Source: JAHJQZ01 sp963667595 (GTDB taxonomy: Bacteria; Pseudomonadota; Alphaproteobacteria; Rhizobiales; Devosiaceae). Taken from it: a DNA stretch of 64,000 nt. The position numbers were made by a program, and so were the translations under genes. Positions 35,471 through 44,683 of this stretch are shown piece by piece; position 1 is the stretch's first letter; each line of letters begins with the position of its first letter. Location of the stretch: assembly GCA_963667595.2 (NCBI GenBank), contig CAXXWD010000002.1, forward strand, positions 62,001 through 126,000, read 5' to 3'. A model generated the notes under the pieces. That model did not search any database, was not told the DNA's origin, and saw only the letters and a program-made list of their open reading frames with translations.

Positions 35471-35766
35471 CAGAAAACCAGAATGCCGTCGCGCGCGATT
35501 TCGCGGCGAAACTGATCGTCGAGTGAACGACGCATGAAGGCATTGGCAGGCAAGCCGGTGGCCTTTGTCACGATTTGCTCGACGCCGACCAGATTCAGCA
35601 CGGAAAATGCACTGCCTGGTGCAACGTCGATGGCGATGTCGACATCGCTGTGCGATCCCGCCATGTCGCGCGCCTGTGATCCGAATAGGACAAGACCGGT
35701 CACGCCCTCCGCTTCAAGCAGGGGGCGCGCCGAATTCAGCTTTTCCACAATCCGAGCGGCATTCAT
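35470..35766 (-). CDS. MntA-like nucleotidyltransferase antitoxin
   Basis: 98 residues. The minimal nucleotidyltransferase motif LVLFGSQARDMAGSHSDVDIAID contains the Gly-Ser and Asp-x-Asp metal site. It is the first gene of a two-gene unit with the HepT-like toxin and presumably AMPylates it. The pair is bounded by cobO and a sugar dehydrogenase. Confidence 0.85.
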   Translation of the reverse strand: MNAARIVEKLNSARPLLEAEGVTGLVLFGSQARDMAGSHSDVDIAIDVAPGSAFSVLNLVGVEQIVTKATGLPANAFMRRSLDDQFRREIARDGILVF

Positions 35767-35859
35767 CGAAACGGCTCCAAACCGAGCGTCGTATCTTCAT
35801 AGCACACTTATCGCGCGGAAATCCTTAAAGGGAAAAGCCCTTGCGTCGCGCGGCGCCTT

Positions 35860-37158
35860 CTATTTCCGTTCCAGGCTGATCCCGGCTTCGGCCAGCATTT
35901 TGTCGACGTCGACGAGTTCGCCGGTGGCGATCGAGCGGTTGGCGGAGATGCCGGTCAGAATCGACCAGGCCCCGTCAACCTGGGTCGAGCCGCGCTTGTA
36001 GGGGTCGGGGCCGGTCTTTTCGGCGTCGAACAGATAGCTCAGCATCACCGGATCGGCGCCGCCATGGTCGCCCTTGCCGTCCCAGACCTCGATATCGACC
36101 GGTTCCTTGCCGGCCTGATGCAGGATGGTGGAATAGGTGCCGTTGCCCGTCGTGGCGCGCTTGCCGCCGAACACGCCATGCACTTCGACATGACGATGGC
36201 TCAGTTCGCCCTTGGTGCCGTAGAACTTGATCTCCAGCCCTTCCCAGGGCGCATAGGCCGTCAGCGTATAGTTGAGCGTGACGTTATTGGCGTAAAGCGC
36301 CTGCACCTGCATGGTGTCTTCGATGGTGATGTCCTCGTCGAACACGCACCGGTCGCGGAAATAGCCGTCCTCGTCCTCGGCGTCGAGATAAAGCTCCTTG
36401 AGGGCCGGATCCTCGGCAATATCGAGATCGAACAGGCACTTGCTGGCGATCGGGCAGGTGTGGCAACGCTCGCCACGCTCGCCATAGCCCAGTTCCACGG
36501 CCATCTGGGGCGTGTAGAAATCGCGCTTGCCATTGGCGTGGATGGTTTTCGGCGACGAGCCGACCCACCAGTTGATGAGATCGAAATGGTGGGTGGCCTT
36601 ATGCACCAGCAGGCCGCCGGAGCAGTCCTTGTAGCGATGCCAGCGGCGGAAATAGTCGGCGCCATGCACCCGGTCGAGATACCAGCGAAAATCCACCGCG
36701 GTGAGATCGCCGATGGCGCCGCTCAAAAGGATGTCCTTCAATTGCGTCCGGGCCGGCGTATAGCGGTAGTTGAAGGTCACCGTCACCTTGCGCCCGGTTC
36801 GCTTCTGGGCATCGAGGATCACCTTGAGCTTTTCGAGGTCGATCGTCATCGGCTTTTCGGTGATGACGTTGCAGCCCTGTTCCATCGCGGCCACGATATA
36901 TTCGTGATGCCGATAGTCCGGCACGGTGACGATCACCGTTTCCGGCTTCTGCTCATGGATCATCTTCGGGAAATCGGGCGGCAGATAGGTTGCGATGCCA
37001 TTACCGGTTTGATCCGGTACCCTGGAAGCCGCCAGCGACAGGCGCTTGGGATTGATGTCGCACAATCCGACCAGTTCGTTATTCGTGCCGTAAGTCTCCG
37101 TCACCGCGCGACGGTACATTTCATGCCGCGCGCCCGTGCCAACCAGTGCGTATTTCAC
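35860..37158 (-). CDS. Gfo/Idh/MocA family oxidoreductase
   Basis: 432 residues from a GTG (VKYALVGTGARHEMY) with AGG eight bases upstream. The N-terminal NAD(P) fold is YALVGTGARH, and the catalytic lysine is in ITEKPMTID. HKATHHFDLINWWVG is the usual substrate-side block. A cysteine cluster RCHTCPIASKC (Cys-x2-Cys-x5-Cys) in the C-terminal domain is unusual for the family and could bind metal. The substrate is probably a sugar or cyclitol. Confidence 0.85.
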   Translation of the reverse strand: MKYALVGTGARHEMYRRAVTETYGTNNELVGLCDINPKRLSLAASRVPDQTGNGIATYLPPDFPKMIHEQKPETVIVTVPDYRHHEYIVAAMEQGCNVITEKPMTIDLEKLKVILDAQKRTGRKVTVTFNYRYTPARTQLKDILLSGAIGDLTAVDFRWYLDRVHGADYFRRWHRYKDCSGGLLVHKATHHFDLINWWVGSSPKTIHANGKRDFYTPQMAVELGYGERGERCHTCPIASKCLFDLDIAEDPALKELYLDAEDEDGYFRDRCVFDEDITIEDTMQVQALYANNVTLNYTLTAYAPWEGLEIKFYGTKGELSHRHVEVHGVFGGKRATTGNGTYSTILHQAGKEPVDIEVWDGKGDHGGADPVMLSYLFDAEKTGPDPYKRGSTQVDGAWSILTGISANRSIATGELVDVDKMLAEAGISLERK

Positions 37159-37212
37159 TTTTCCAACCTGTCGTCTTCCAAAGAAGGTGTGCAACCTTTA
37201 TGCGGTGGTATA

Positions 37213-37226
37213 CCAAACGTTTTCGG
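37213..37226. promoter_or_regulatory. Possible LacI-type half-palindrome upstream of the Gfo/Idh gene
   Basis: AAACGTTT centred within CCAAACGTTTTCGG, 55 bases upstream of the GTG start. It resembles the perfect palindrome CCAAAACGTTTTGG at 63475-63488 before aglE. Confidence 0.25.
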
Positions 37227-37284
37227 ACGCCAAGAATCCTCCAATGCGATTTCGGGCCCAAAAGGCCCAACAGTCGAATTTGTC

Positions 37285-38430
37285 CTATACTGTCGTGGCA
37301 TAAAGCGCCTTGGCGTCATCGAGCGTCAGACGACGCGGATTGGTTGCCGCCGTCATGTCGTCAACTGCCATTTTGGCCATTTCGTCGATCCGGTCGGTGC
37401 CGACGCCGAGAGCGCCGAGCTTTTCCGGCACGCCGAGATCGTGACGAAAGCGCGTGACGAAATCGAAGAAACCATCGAAACCGCCGGAAATGCCGAGATA
37501 GGCGGCGGCCATTTCGATCCTGGGTTCGATCGTCTCGCGGTTGAAGGCCAGAACGGCCGGCATCAATATGGCAGTGGTCATGCCGTGATGGGTGTTATAG
37601 AGCGCGTTGACCGGGTGGGAGAGGGCATGGATGGCCCCCAATCCCTTTTGCAGCGACACCGCGCCCATGGCGGCCGCGCTCATCATCTGGCCGCGTGCCT
37701 CGATGTCCTCGGGATCGGAGATGACGCGCGGCAGGTTCTCCTTGATAAGGCGCAACCCTTCCAGCGCGATACCGTTGCTCATCGGATGGTAGGTCGGGGC
37801 ACAATAGGCTTCGAGGCAGTGCGAGAAGGCGTCCATGCCGGTGCCGACCGTAATGGACATGGGCAGGCCGGTGGTCAGTTCCGGATCGGCAATGACGATG
37901 GTCGGCATCATCCTGGGATGAAGGATGGAGCGCTTCACATGCGAATAGGAATCGGTCAGCGCCGCGGCGCGCGTCACCTCGGCGCCGGTCCCGGCGGCGG
38001 TCGGCACGGCGACGATCGGCGCAATGGTGTCGGCGTCGGCACGCTTCCAGCGCTCGTCCCCGTTTTCGAACTCCCAGACCGACTGGATCTGTCCCGACAT
38101 GAAGGCGATGAGTTTGCCGAGATCGAGACCGGACCCGCCGCCGAAGGCGACGACACCGTCATGATCGCCGCTCCAGTAGGCTTGCAGCCCCGCATCGAGA
38201 TTGACGTCGGTCGGATTGGTTTCGACTTCGGCGCAAACCGAATACGCGATGCCCGCTGCATCAAGGATGCCGAGTGCCGTCTTGCCGATGTCGAGATCGG
38301 TCAGACCGCGATTGGTGACGAAAAGCGGTCGCTTGATCCGCGCCTGTTGCAAGGCGTCCGCCAGTTCGGTTATGCGCCCCGCGCCGAAACGGATCGAGGT
38401 CGGATAGCTCCAGTCAGTCGTGATACTCAT
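37285..38430 (-). CDS. Iron-containing alcohol dehydrogenase
   Basis: 381 residues. The nucleotide-binding loop GGGSGLDLGK and PTAAGTGAEVT, and the metal ligands in GMDAFSHCLEA and HALSHPVNALYNTHHG, define the group III Fe-ADH family. The closest known relatives oxidise or reduce lactaldehyde, butanol or similar; the substrate here is unknown. It lies 126 bp upstream of the Gfo/Idh gene in the same direction and may share its transcript. Confidence 0.9.
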   Translation of the reverse strand: MSITTDWSYPTSIRFGAGRITELADALQQARIKRPLFVTNRGLTDLDIGKTALGILDAAGIAYSVCAEVETNPTDVNLDAGLQAYWSGDHDGVVAFGGGSGLDLGKLIAFMSGQIQSVWEFENGDERWKRADADTIAPIVAVPTAAGTGAEVTRAAALTDSYSHVKRSILHPRMMPTIVIADPELTTGLPMSITVGTGMDAFSHCLEAYCAPTYHPMSNGIALEGLRLIKENLPRVISDPEDIEARGQMMSAAAMGAVSLQKGLGAIHALSHPVNALYNTHHGMTTAILMPAVLAFNRETIEPRIEMAAAYLGISGGFDGFFDFVTRFRHDLGVPEKLGALGVGTDRIDEMAKMAVDDMTAATNPRRLTLDDAKALYATTV

Positions 38431-38665
38431 CTTTTCGGGCCTGGGTTTGAGGTGATGGGATTTCGGTCGGGTCTATCGCTACGTCCAGTCTGATTTCAGC
38501 CGCTCGCAAGACGGACGCTACGTTTTCGAAAAGAAAATACCGGTCAGGTCTTCAGCCATGATGCCTTTGATGGGCAAAGACATGGTACCGCACCACTAGG
38601 AAAGCGAATACGGATGATTTGTCGACACGCCGCGTGTGTCAAATGAATGGCGAAAGGTTTTCGCA
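38431..38665. other. Intergenic stretch upstream of the alcohol dehydrogenase
   Basis: No gene or clear motif. It probably holds the dehydrogenase promoter. Confidence 0.3.
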
Positions 38666-38965
38666 TTACATGTCCTGTGCCCCAAAGGGGTTTGAGGTGC
38701 GTGTCATGTCCCGCACCCTGAGCGTCATGACGAAGCGGGCGCCTTCGGGGTCGCCTTGGGCGAGTGTGAGCGTGCCGTCCCTGTGCAGGATGATCTGGCG
38801 GGAAATGGCACGACCCGGCCCGGAACCCGCTTTGCCGCCGCGCGGCGCTGTCGCCCCGCGAGAATTTTTACAAAAAGCGTTCGCGCCCGCTTCGGCAATG
38901 CCCGGCCCGTTATCGGTGTTCTCGATCCGACAAACCGTCTTTGAGCGAAATGGTGCGGACGTCAA
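38666..38965 (-). pseudogene. Decayed C-terminal fragment of a sensor histidine kinase
   Basis: Reads as the ATP-binding domain tail: ENTDNGPGIAEAG (G1 box), then KAGSGPGRAISRQIILHRDGTLTLAQ and GARFVMTLRV. The G2 box is changed from GxGLGLAI to GSGPGRAI, and everything upstream (H box, N box, sensor) is missing. There is no ribosome binding site. It is a gene fossil next to the LivF fossil. Confidence 0.75.
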
Positions 38966-39000
38966 ACCGGTCGCGGACCGCCGAAACGACGGCGTCGGAG

Positions 39001-39702
39001 CGATTCTTTTGTGTCAATAATTTGCATATATATTACGAAGAAAGACGCATCGTTCAGGGCATAAGCTTCGATACCGACGAAGGCGAGATCCTGGCGCTGC
39101 TCGGTCGCAACGGTGCCGACAGGATCTCGACCCTCACAACGATTGCCCGTCTTTCCAATCTCGAATTCAAGTCCAGCGAAATCTGGTTTGCGGGTAAGCC
39201 CATGGACAACAATGAGGCTTGTCAGGCCGAACATGCCGGAATTTAACTGGTTCCTGAGGGGTATAGAGCCATTCAGGGTCTGACCGTCGAGGAAAATCCG
39301 GCCCTGGCCTAGGTCGCGCCCGGCCATGGCTGGACAATCGCCGAAATGTTCGATGGCTTGCCGCGACTCGGCGAACGCCGTCACCAGGAGGGAACGTCCC
39401 GCTCCGGAGGTGCGCGGAAAGTGCCGGCGATTGCCCGCGTTCTGATGCCAAATGTAAAGTCTTTACTGTTCAGTGCGCCCAGCGAGAGGCTTGCGCCTGC
39501 GATTGTGCGTAAGATTGAACGATTTTTGATGAATATCGGACGATTTGGCATTACAACGGTCATTGTCGAACAGAACGCGGTGGCCGCGCTTCGGCTGAGC
39601 GACCGCGTCGTCATTCTCGACACGGGTCAAGTTGCGTTTGCCGGCAGAGTTCAGGACCTTCTCGACAGTCCTGAATTGCGGCAGGAATATCGAGCAATCT
39701 GA
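39001..39702 (+). pseudogene. Decayed LivF-type branched-chain amino acid ABC transporter ATPase
   Basis: One frame can be aligned to LivF from NNLHIYYEERRIVQGISFDTDEGEILALLGRNGA to VEQNAVAALRLSDRVVILDTGQVAFAG, but in-frame stops interrupt it at 39244 and 39310. Walker A reads GRNGADRIST instead of GRNGAGKTT, the signature LSGGEQ is RSGGAR, and Walker B LLLDEPS is LLFSAPS. It cannot bind or hydrolyse ATP. No other liv genes are present. Confidence 0.88.
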
Positions 39703-39848
39703 TGATTCGAGAATGGGAATAATAAAAAGCCGTGCGGAAAGCTGAAGCACGAGGTCAGTATTGTGAAGAGGAGTCGATACGGATTTCGTAATCCGACGGA
39801 AAACAGACAATGCCGGCGCTAGCCGCTTTGTGTCGTATGGAGAGATTG

Positions 39849-41795
39849 ATGGACAACGACGCTGTATTCAACCCGCCACCGGAAATCGTGAAACATACCC
39901 TTGTGACGGCGCAACAGTACGAAGAGATGTATAATCGTTCAGTGCAGGATCCGGACGGATTCTGGGGCGAGCAGGCCAAGCGACTAGACTGGATCAAACC
40001 CTTTACCAAGGTCAAGAACACCACATTCGAATACCCGAACATATCGATCAAATGGTTCGAGGACGGGGAACTCAACGTTTCCGCCAACTGCATCGACCGG
40101 CATCTCGAAAAGCGCGGCGACCAGACGGCCATCATCTGGGAAGGCGACGACCCGAACGAATCCAAGCACATTACCTATCGTGAGCTTCATGAAGAGGTGT
40201 CCCGGCTCGCCAACGTCTACAAGGCGATGGGCGTCGGCAAGGGCGATCGCGTGTGCATCTACATGCCGATGATCCCGGAAGCGGCCTATGCCATGCTGGC
40301 CTGCGCCCGCATCGGCGCGGTGCATTCCATCGTTTTCGGCGGCTTCTCGCCGGATGCGCTCGCCTCCCGCATCCATGACAGCGAAGCCAAACTGCTTGTC
40401 ACCGCGGACGAAGGTCTGCGCGGCGGCAAGCACGTGCCGCTCAAGGCAAATGCCGATATCGCCTTGCGCAACCTCGCCGACGTCAAGGTGCTGATGGTCA
40501 AAAGGACCGGCGGCAAGGTCGGTTTCGTCGAAGGGCGCGACCACTGGTATCACGAGGAGATGGCCAGGGTTTCTCCCGATTGCCCGCCCGAGCCGATGAA
40601 TGCGGAAGACCCGCTTTTCATCCTTTATACGTCAGGTTCGACCGGCAAGCCCAAGGGCGTGCAGCATTCGACCGGCGGCTATCTGGTCTATGTCGCGCTG
40701 ACCCACGAGCTGACCTTCGATTATCACGACGGCGATGTCTTCTGGTGTACGGCCGATGTGGGCTGGGTCACCGGACACTCCTATATCGTCTATGGCCCCC
40801 TCGCCAACGGCGCGACGTCCCTGATGTTCGAGGGTGTGCCCAACTATCCCGATCCGTCCCGGTTCTGGCAGGTCGTCGACAAGCACAAGGTCAACATCTT
40901 CTATACGGCCCCGACCGCCATCCGCGCCCTGATGGGCGCCGGCGACAAGTTCGTCGACAGCGCCGATTTGTCGAGCCTCAAGGTGCTCGGTTCGGTCGGC
41001 GAGCCGATCAATCCGGAAGCCTGGATGTGGTACTACAAGCATGTCGGGCACGAGCGCTGCGCCATCGTGGACACCTGGTGGCAGACCGAGACCGGTGGTT
41101 TCATGCTGACCCCGCTGCCCGGCGCGACGCCGACCAAGCCGGGTTCGGCAACCAAGCCCTTCTTCGGCATCCAGCCGGCCGTGCTCGATCCCAATACCGG
41201 CGAAGAGCTGAAAGGGCCGGGCGAGGTGCATGGCGTTCTGGCCATAAAGGATTCCTGGCCGGCCCAGGCGCGAACCGTCTTCGGCGATCACAACCGGTTC
41301 GTTGCGACCTATTTCCAGCAATACAAGGGCTATTACTTCTCGGGTGATGGCTGCCGGCGCGATGCCGATGGCTATTACTGGATCACCGGTCGCGTCGACG
41401 ACGTCTTGAACGTTTCCGGCCACCGCATCGGCACCGCCGAGATCGAAAGTGCGCTGGTCGCGCATGCCAAGGTGTCGGAAGCCGCGGTCGTGGGCTATCC
41501 GCATCCGGTCAAGGGACAGGGCATCTACTGCTATGTCACGCTGATGGCGGGCGAGAAGATGACCGATGAGCTGAAGGTCGAATTGCGGAACTGGGTCAGA
41601 TCCGAGATCGGCCCGTTCGCGGCGCCCGATTACGTGCAGTTCGCGCCGGGTCTGCCCAAGACCCGCTCGGGCAAGATCATGCGGCGTATTCTGAGAAAGA
41701 TCGCCGAGAATGATTACGGTTCGCTCGGCGACACCTCGACCCTGGCCGATCCGAACGTGGTCGAAGACCTGATCGACAACCGCATGAACGCCTAG
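39849..41795 (+). CDS. acs: Acetyl-CoA synthetase
   Basis: 648 residues from MDNDAVFNPPPEIV, with GGAG six bases upstream; ATG codons at 39810 and 39837 are less likely. Adenylation motifs YTSGSTGKPKG, WWQTETGG and YFSGDGCRRDADGYYWITGRVDDVLNVSGHR are present, and the acetylation-controlled lysine lies in PKTRSGKIMRR. It converts acetate, ATP and CoA to acetyl-CoA. It is monocistronic, and a terminator follows. Confidence 0.97.
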   Translation: MDNDAVFNPPPEIVKHTLVTAQQYEEMYNRSVQDPDGFWGEQAKRLDWIKPFTKVKNTTFEYPNISIKWFEDGELNVSANCIDRHLEKRGDQTAIIWEGDDPNESKHITYRELHEEVSRLANVYKAMGVGKGDRVCIYMPMIPEAAYAMLACARIGAVHSIVFGGFSPDALASRIHDSEAKLLVTADEGLRGGKHVPLKANADIALRNLADVKVLMVKRTGGKVGFVEGRDHWYHEEMARVSPDCPPEPMNAEDPLFILYTSGSTGKPKGVQHSTGGYLVYVALTHELTFDYHDGDVFWCTADVGWVTGHSYIVYGPLANGATSLMFEGVPNYPDPSRFWQVVDKHKVNIFYTAPTAIRALMGAGDKFVDSADLSSLKVLGSVGEPINPEAWMWYYKHVGHERCAIVDTWWQTETGGFMLTPLPGATPTKPGSATKPFFGIQPAVLDPNTGEELKGPGEVHGVLAIKDSWPAQARTVFGDHNRFVATYFQQYKGYYFSGDGCRRDADGYYWITGRVDDVLNVSGHRIGTAEIESALVAHAKVSEAAVVGYPHPVKGQGIYCYVTLMAGEKMTDELKVELRNWVRSEIGPFAAPDYVQFAPGLPKTRSGKIMRRILRKIAENDYGSLGDTSTLADPNVVEDLIDNRMNA

Positions 41796-41831
41796 CCTAA
41801 AAGCGATCGACAAAACGTTCTCGGGGGAGAG

Positions 41832-41883
41832 CGGAAAGGGGGGCTCGCCGGAGCAAGCCTCCCTTTCGTTTTTGTGCCGATGA
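41832..41883 (+). terminator. Terminator downstream of acs
   Basis: CGGAAAGGGGGGCT pairs with AGCCTCCCTTTCG across a ten-base loop, followed by five T. Confidence 0.8.
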
Positions 41884-42080
41884 CGTCTGCTCATCCTTGC
41901 CTTTGCCGGAATGACAAAGTGATTGTTCAGACGACGTGACCAGAGCATCGACCAAGTCCCGGATCGCCAACGAATGCGCGAACAAGCCCATTGGCATCAA
42001 ATCCGCACACTACCGGTGTCGCACATCGGGGTGACCGCGAAGATGGGGCAGGCATGGGGCGAGGTAACTGGCGAGGCCTG
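41884..42080. other. Intergenic stretch between acs and the Anbu gene
   Basis: No gene. A TCATCCTTGCCTTTGCCGGAATGAC segment type common in alphaproteobacterial intergenic repeats occurs at about 41891. Confidence 0.35.
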
Positions 42081-42824
42081 TCAGCCCTGATCGACGAGCG
42101 GCTTACTCTTGATGTCCTCGAAGGCCTGGCGGAGCGCCTCGGACCAGGCATTGCTCAGAGCGCGGAAATAGGGGTCGTCGACCTCGATCCGCTCCATTTC
42201 GCCCATGTGATAGGTGTCGCGCCGATAGATGGCGAAATCGATCGGCAGGCCGACGCTGATATTGGAGCGCATGGTTGAATCGAAGCTGATGAGCAACAGC
42301 TTGGCGGCGTCGCCCATGCGCATGTCGCGCTTGGCGACGCGGTCGAGGATCGGCTTGCCGTATTTGTGTTCGCCGATCTGGAAGAAGGGCGTGTCCTCGC
42401 TCGCTTCGATGAAATTGCCTTCCGGATAGATCAGGAACAGGCGCATCTTGTCGCCCTTGATCTGGCCGCCAAGGATGAAGGTCGCGGTGAAGCCTTCCGC
42501 AGACTGGCCCATGACTTCTTCGTTGATGGCGCGGACCTTTTTGAGAGCGGCGCCGAAGAGGCGTGCTGCCTGGAACATGGTCTTGACCGTGGAAAGGCTC
42601 GCCTCGCCGTCATCGGCTTCGGTCAACTGTTCGGTGATCAGCGTGACCACTGCCTGGGTCACCGCCAGATTGCCGGAGGTCAGGAGCACGAAGGTGCGGT
42701 CGGCGATCTGATCCCAGATATACATTTTCTGGAACCGCGCGACATTGTCGAGCCCGGCATTGGTGCGGGTATCGGACGCAAAGACGATTCCGCGGTCGAT
42801 CTTGAGGCCAACGCAATAAGTCAT
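42081..42824 (-). CDS. Anbu, bacterial proteasome homologue (Ntn-hydrolase peptidase)
   Basis: 247 residues beginning MTYCVGLKIDRGIVFASDTRTNAGLDN. After removal of Met1 the nucleophile Thr1 is exposed; Asp17 (FASDTRTNAG) and a lysine at about 32 (RFQKMY) complete the proteasome active site. Length and sequence match Anbu rather than HslV. It is the last of four minus-strand genes (ATP-grasp, alpha-E, transglutaminase-like, Anbu), the conserved Anbu operon. Physiological substrates are not established. Confidence 0.93.
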   Translation of the reverse strand: MTYCVGLKIDRGIVFASDTRTNAGLDNVARFQKMYIWDQIADRTFVLLTSGNLAVTQAVVTLITEQLTEADDGEASLSTVKTMFQAARLFGAALKKVRAINEEVMGQSAEGFTATFILGGQIKGDKMRLFLIYPEGNFIEASEDTPFFQIGEHKYGKPILDRVAKRDMRMGDAAKLLLISFDSTMRSNISVGLPIDFAIYRRDTYHMGEMERIEVDDPYFRALSNAWSEALRQAFEDIKSKPLVDQG

Positions 42825-42860
42825 TCTTCCTGAACCCGTTTGGAAAAGGGAGCGATTTTG

Positions 42861-43715
42861 CTACTGCGCCACGCCTTCCGCAACTGCGATCTCCGTCATT
42901 TCGACGGGGATCTCCGTTTCGCCCACGATCGGATAGGCGCGCACCGCACTGGCACTCAGCGCATCGAGCCCCACCGCCATGCGCACATGCCGTTCGGTGG
43001 GACAAAGATCGAGCCCGGGATCGAACCCGATCCACCCGAGCCCCTCGACAAAGGCCTCGGCCCAGCCATGCGGCCCGCCGTCCGGCCCGCCCGCTTCCGA
43101 GGTGAGATAGCCGGAAACGAAACGCGCCGGAATCCCGAGCGCCCGGGCCCCGCCGATAAACATCTCCGCCTGTTCCCGCGTTGAAACAGGCCCCTTTTCG
43201 GCGGTGCTCTGTTTTTGGCTTTGCGATGCCGAACCGTCTTCCGACTCCTGGCTCATGGCGTGCGTCTGTTCGGCGGCCTGCGCCTGATAAAGCTCATGCA
43301 CGCGCGCCATCAGATTGTGCAGGACGCCGAGTTGACCATTGGGCTGGCTCACCTCGCCACGGAACTTGCCCCATAAGGAAACGGGTGCACGGGTGGTCGG
43401 CGTGACGCGATGATAAAGCCAGGGAACCGGTTCGTCCGGCGGCAGACCCAGAACGCCGTTGCCGGGGAGAGTCTCGATCGTGCCGCTAAGGGTGATCTCC
43501 AGCGGTTCGGCGACATTGGTCAGCGAGGCGAACAGAACCGAATTGCCGAACCCGTCGAGCATAGAAACGCGATGCGCATCGGCGGACAGGTCGAGCGACC
43601 AATCGAGGACCTTCTGGCTCGGCCCGGATTGCGGCGTCGTCAAAAGATGCAACAACAGGCGCGGCTGCATCTCCTTGATGCCGAGGGTCAGTTTGTGGCG
43701 GATGGAAATGAGCAT
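42861..43715 (-). CDS. Transglutaminase-like protein of the Anbu operon, catalytic cysteine apparently replaced
   Basis: 284 residues: an N-terminal beta domain (~1-130), then a transglutaminase core. MFIGGARALGIPARFVSGYL, HGWAEAFVEGLGWIGFDP (catalytic His and Asp) and TERHVRMAVG are conserved. Where active members have GVCQDxAHxFI, this protein has VSTREQAEMFI, with Thr in the cysteine position. A Ser/Gln-rich stretch (ESEDGSASQSQKQ) precedes it. It may be a pseudoenzyme. It starts seven bases after the alpha-E stop. Confidence 0.88.
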   Translation of the reverse strand: MLISIRHKLTLGIKEMQPRLLLHLLTTPQSGPSQKVLDWSLDLSADAHRVSMLDGFGNSVLFASLTNVAEPLEITLSGTIETLPGNGVLGLPPDEPVPWLYHRVTPTTRAPVSLWGKFRGEVSQPNGQLGVLHNLMARVHELYQAQAAEQTHAMSQESEDGSASQSQKQSTAEKGPVSTREQAEMFIGGARALGIPARFVSGYLTSEAGGPDGGPHGWAEAFVEGLGWIGFDPGLDLCPTERHVRMAVGLDALSASAVRAYPIVGETEIPVEMTEIAVAEGVAQ

Positions 43716-43722
43716 GGCCGCC

Positions 43723-44667
43723 TCAATAGAAATTGTAGCTGTCGGTCAGGGCGTCGGTCAGCGCATTGTTGCGCGAGATGAATTCGACCAGGAACTCGTG
43801 CAGTCCCCGGCGGAAGACGGCGTCCATGTCGGTGCCGAGCATGTCGAACATGTCGTCCGCCTTACAATGGGCTTCGGTCCTGGCGCCGTAAAGCGTGTCG
43901 ATGAGGTCGAGCGAGGAGCGGATCCAGCCGGCGCAGAAGGCGAGCGAACGCGGCATTTCCGGTCTCAAAATCAGGTATTCGGCAATGTTCCAGGCCTTGA
44001 AACGGTCGTGATAGGTGTGCCGGTAGGACGAATAAGCCGAGGTCGCCCTGAGGATCAGCGTCCATTGCTGGATATCCATGTCGCCGCCGACAAAGCTCGT
44101 GCGCGGTAAAAGGACGTAATATTTCATGTCGAGGATACGGGCAGTGTTGTCGGCCCGTTCGACGAAATTGCCGAGCTGGGAGAAGGCATAGCCGTCATTG
44201 CGCAATATGGTGCCTAAAAGCGCGCCGCGGAATCGATGCGAAGCCTGCTTGACCCAGGCGATGAACTCGGGGAGCTGCTGTTCGTTGATCTGGCTCATGC
44301 GCACCTGGGCGATCTCAAGCCAGGACGAATTGATCGATTCCCACATGTCGGACGTCAATGCCGTGCGTTCGGTGCGGGCATTGGTGCGGGCGTTGCGGAA
44401 ACACGAATAGACCGAGGACGGGTTGTCCGGATCGAGCAGCATGAACTGCATGACCGACCGCATCTCGGCTGTCTCGTGTTTGGACAGGAACAGCTTGTCG
44501 ACGGCGGCGGCCTGCAGCATCGAGGTCAGATATTCGGCTTCCGACTGGTCGCGCATCGAAATGAGCGACATCCTGACGCCCGCTTCGAGCAGGCGGGCGA
44601 TATTTTCGGCCCGCTCCACATAGCGGGAGAGCCAGAACAGATTTGCCGCCGTGCGTCCGAGCATCAT
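43723..44667 (-). CDS. Alpha-E domain protein (COG2307)
   Basis: 314 residues from MMLGRTAANLFWLSRYVERAENIARLLEAG, the universal opening of alpha-E proteins. It is all helical, with a second RADNTARILDMKYYVLLP block that repeats the first. Function unknown; always linked to the circularly permuted ATP-grasp protein and often to Anbu. The spacing of 16 bp from the ATP-grasp gene and 7 bp to the next indicates one operon. Confidence 0.93.
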   Translation of the reverse strand: MMLGRTAANLFWLSRYVERAENIARLLEAGVRMSLISMRDQSEAEYLTSMLQAAAVDKLFLSKHETAEMRSVMQFMLLDPDNPSSVYSCFRNARTNARTERTALTSDMWESINSSWLEIAQVRMSQINEQQLPEFIAWVKQASHRFRGALLGTILRNDGYAFSQLGNFVERADNTARILDMKYYVLLPRTSFVGGDMDIQQWTLILRATSAYSSYRHTYHDRFKAWNIAEYLILRPEMPRSLAFCAGWIRSSLDLIDTLYGARTEAHCKADDMFDMLGTDMDAVFRRGLHEFLVEFISRNNALTDALTDSYNFY

Positions 44668-44683
44668 TGACCAGAAAGCCTCA

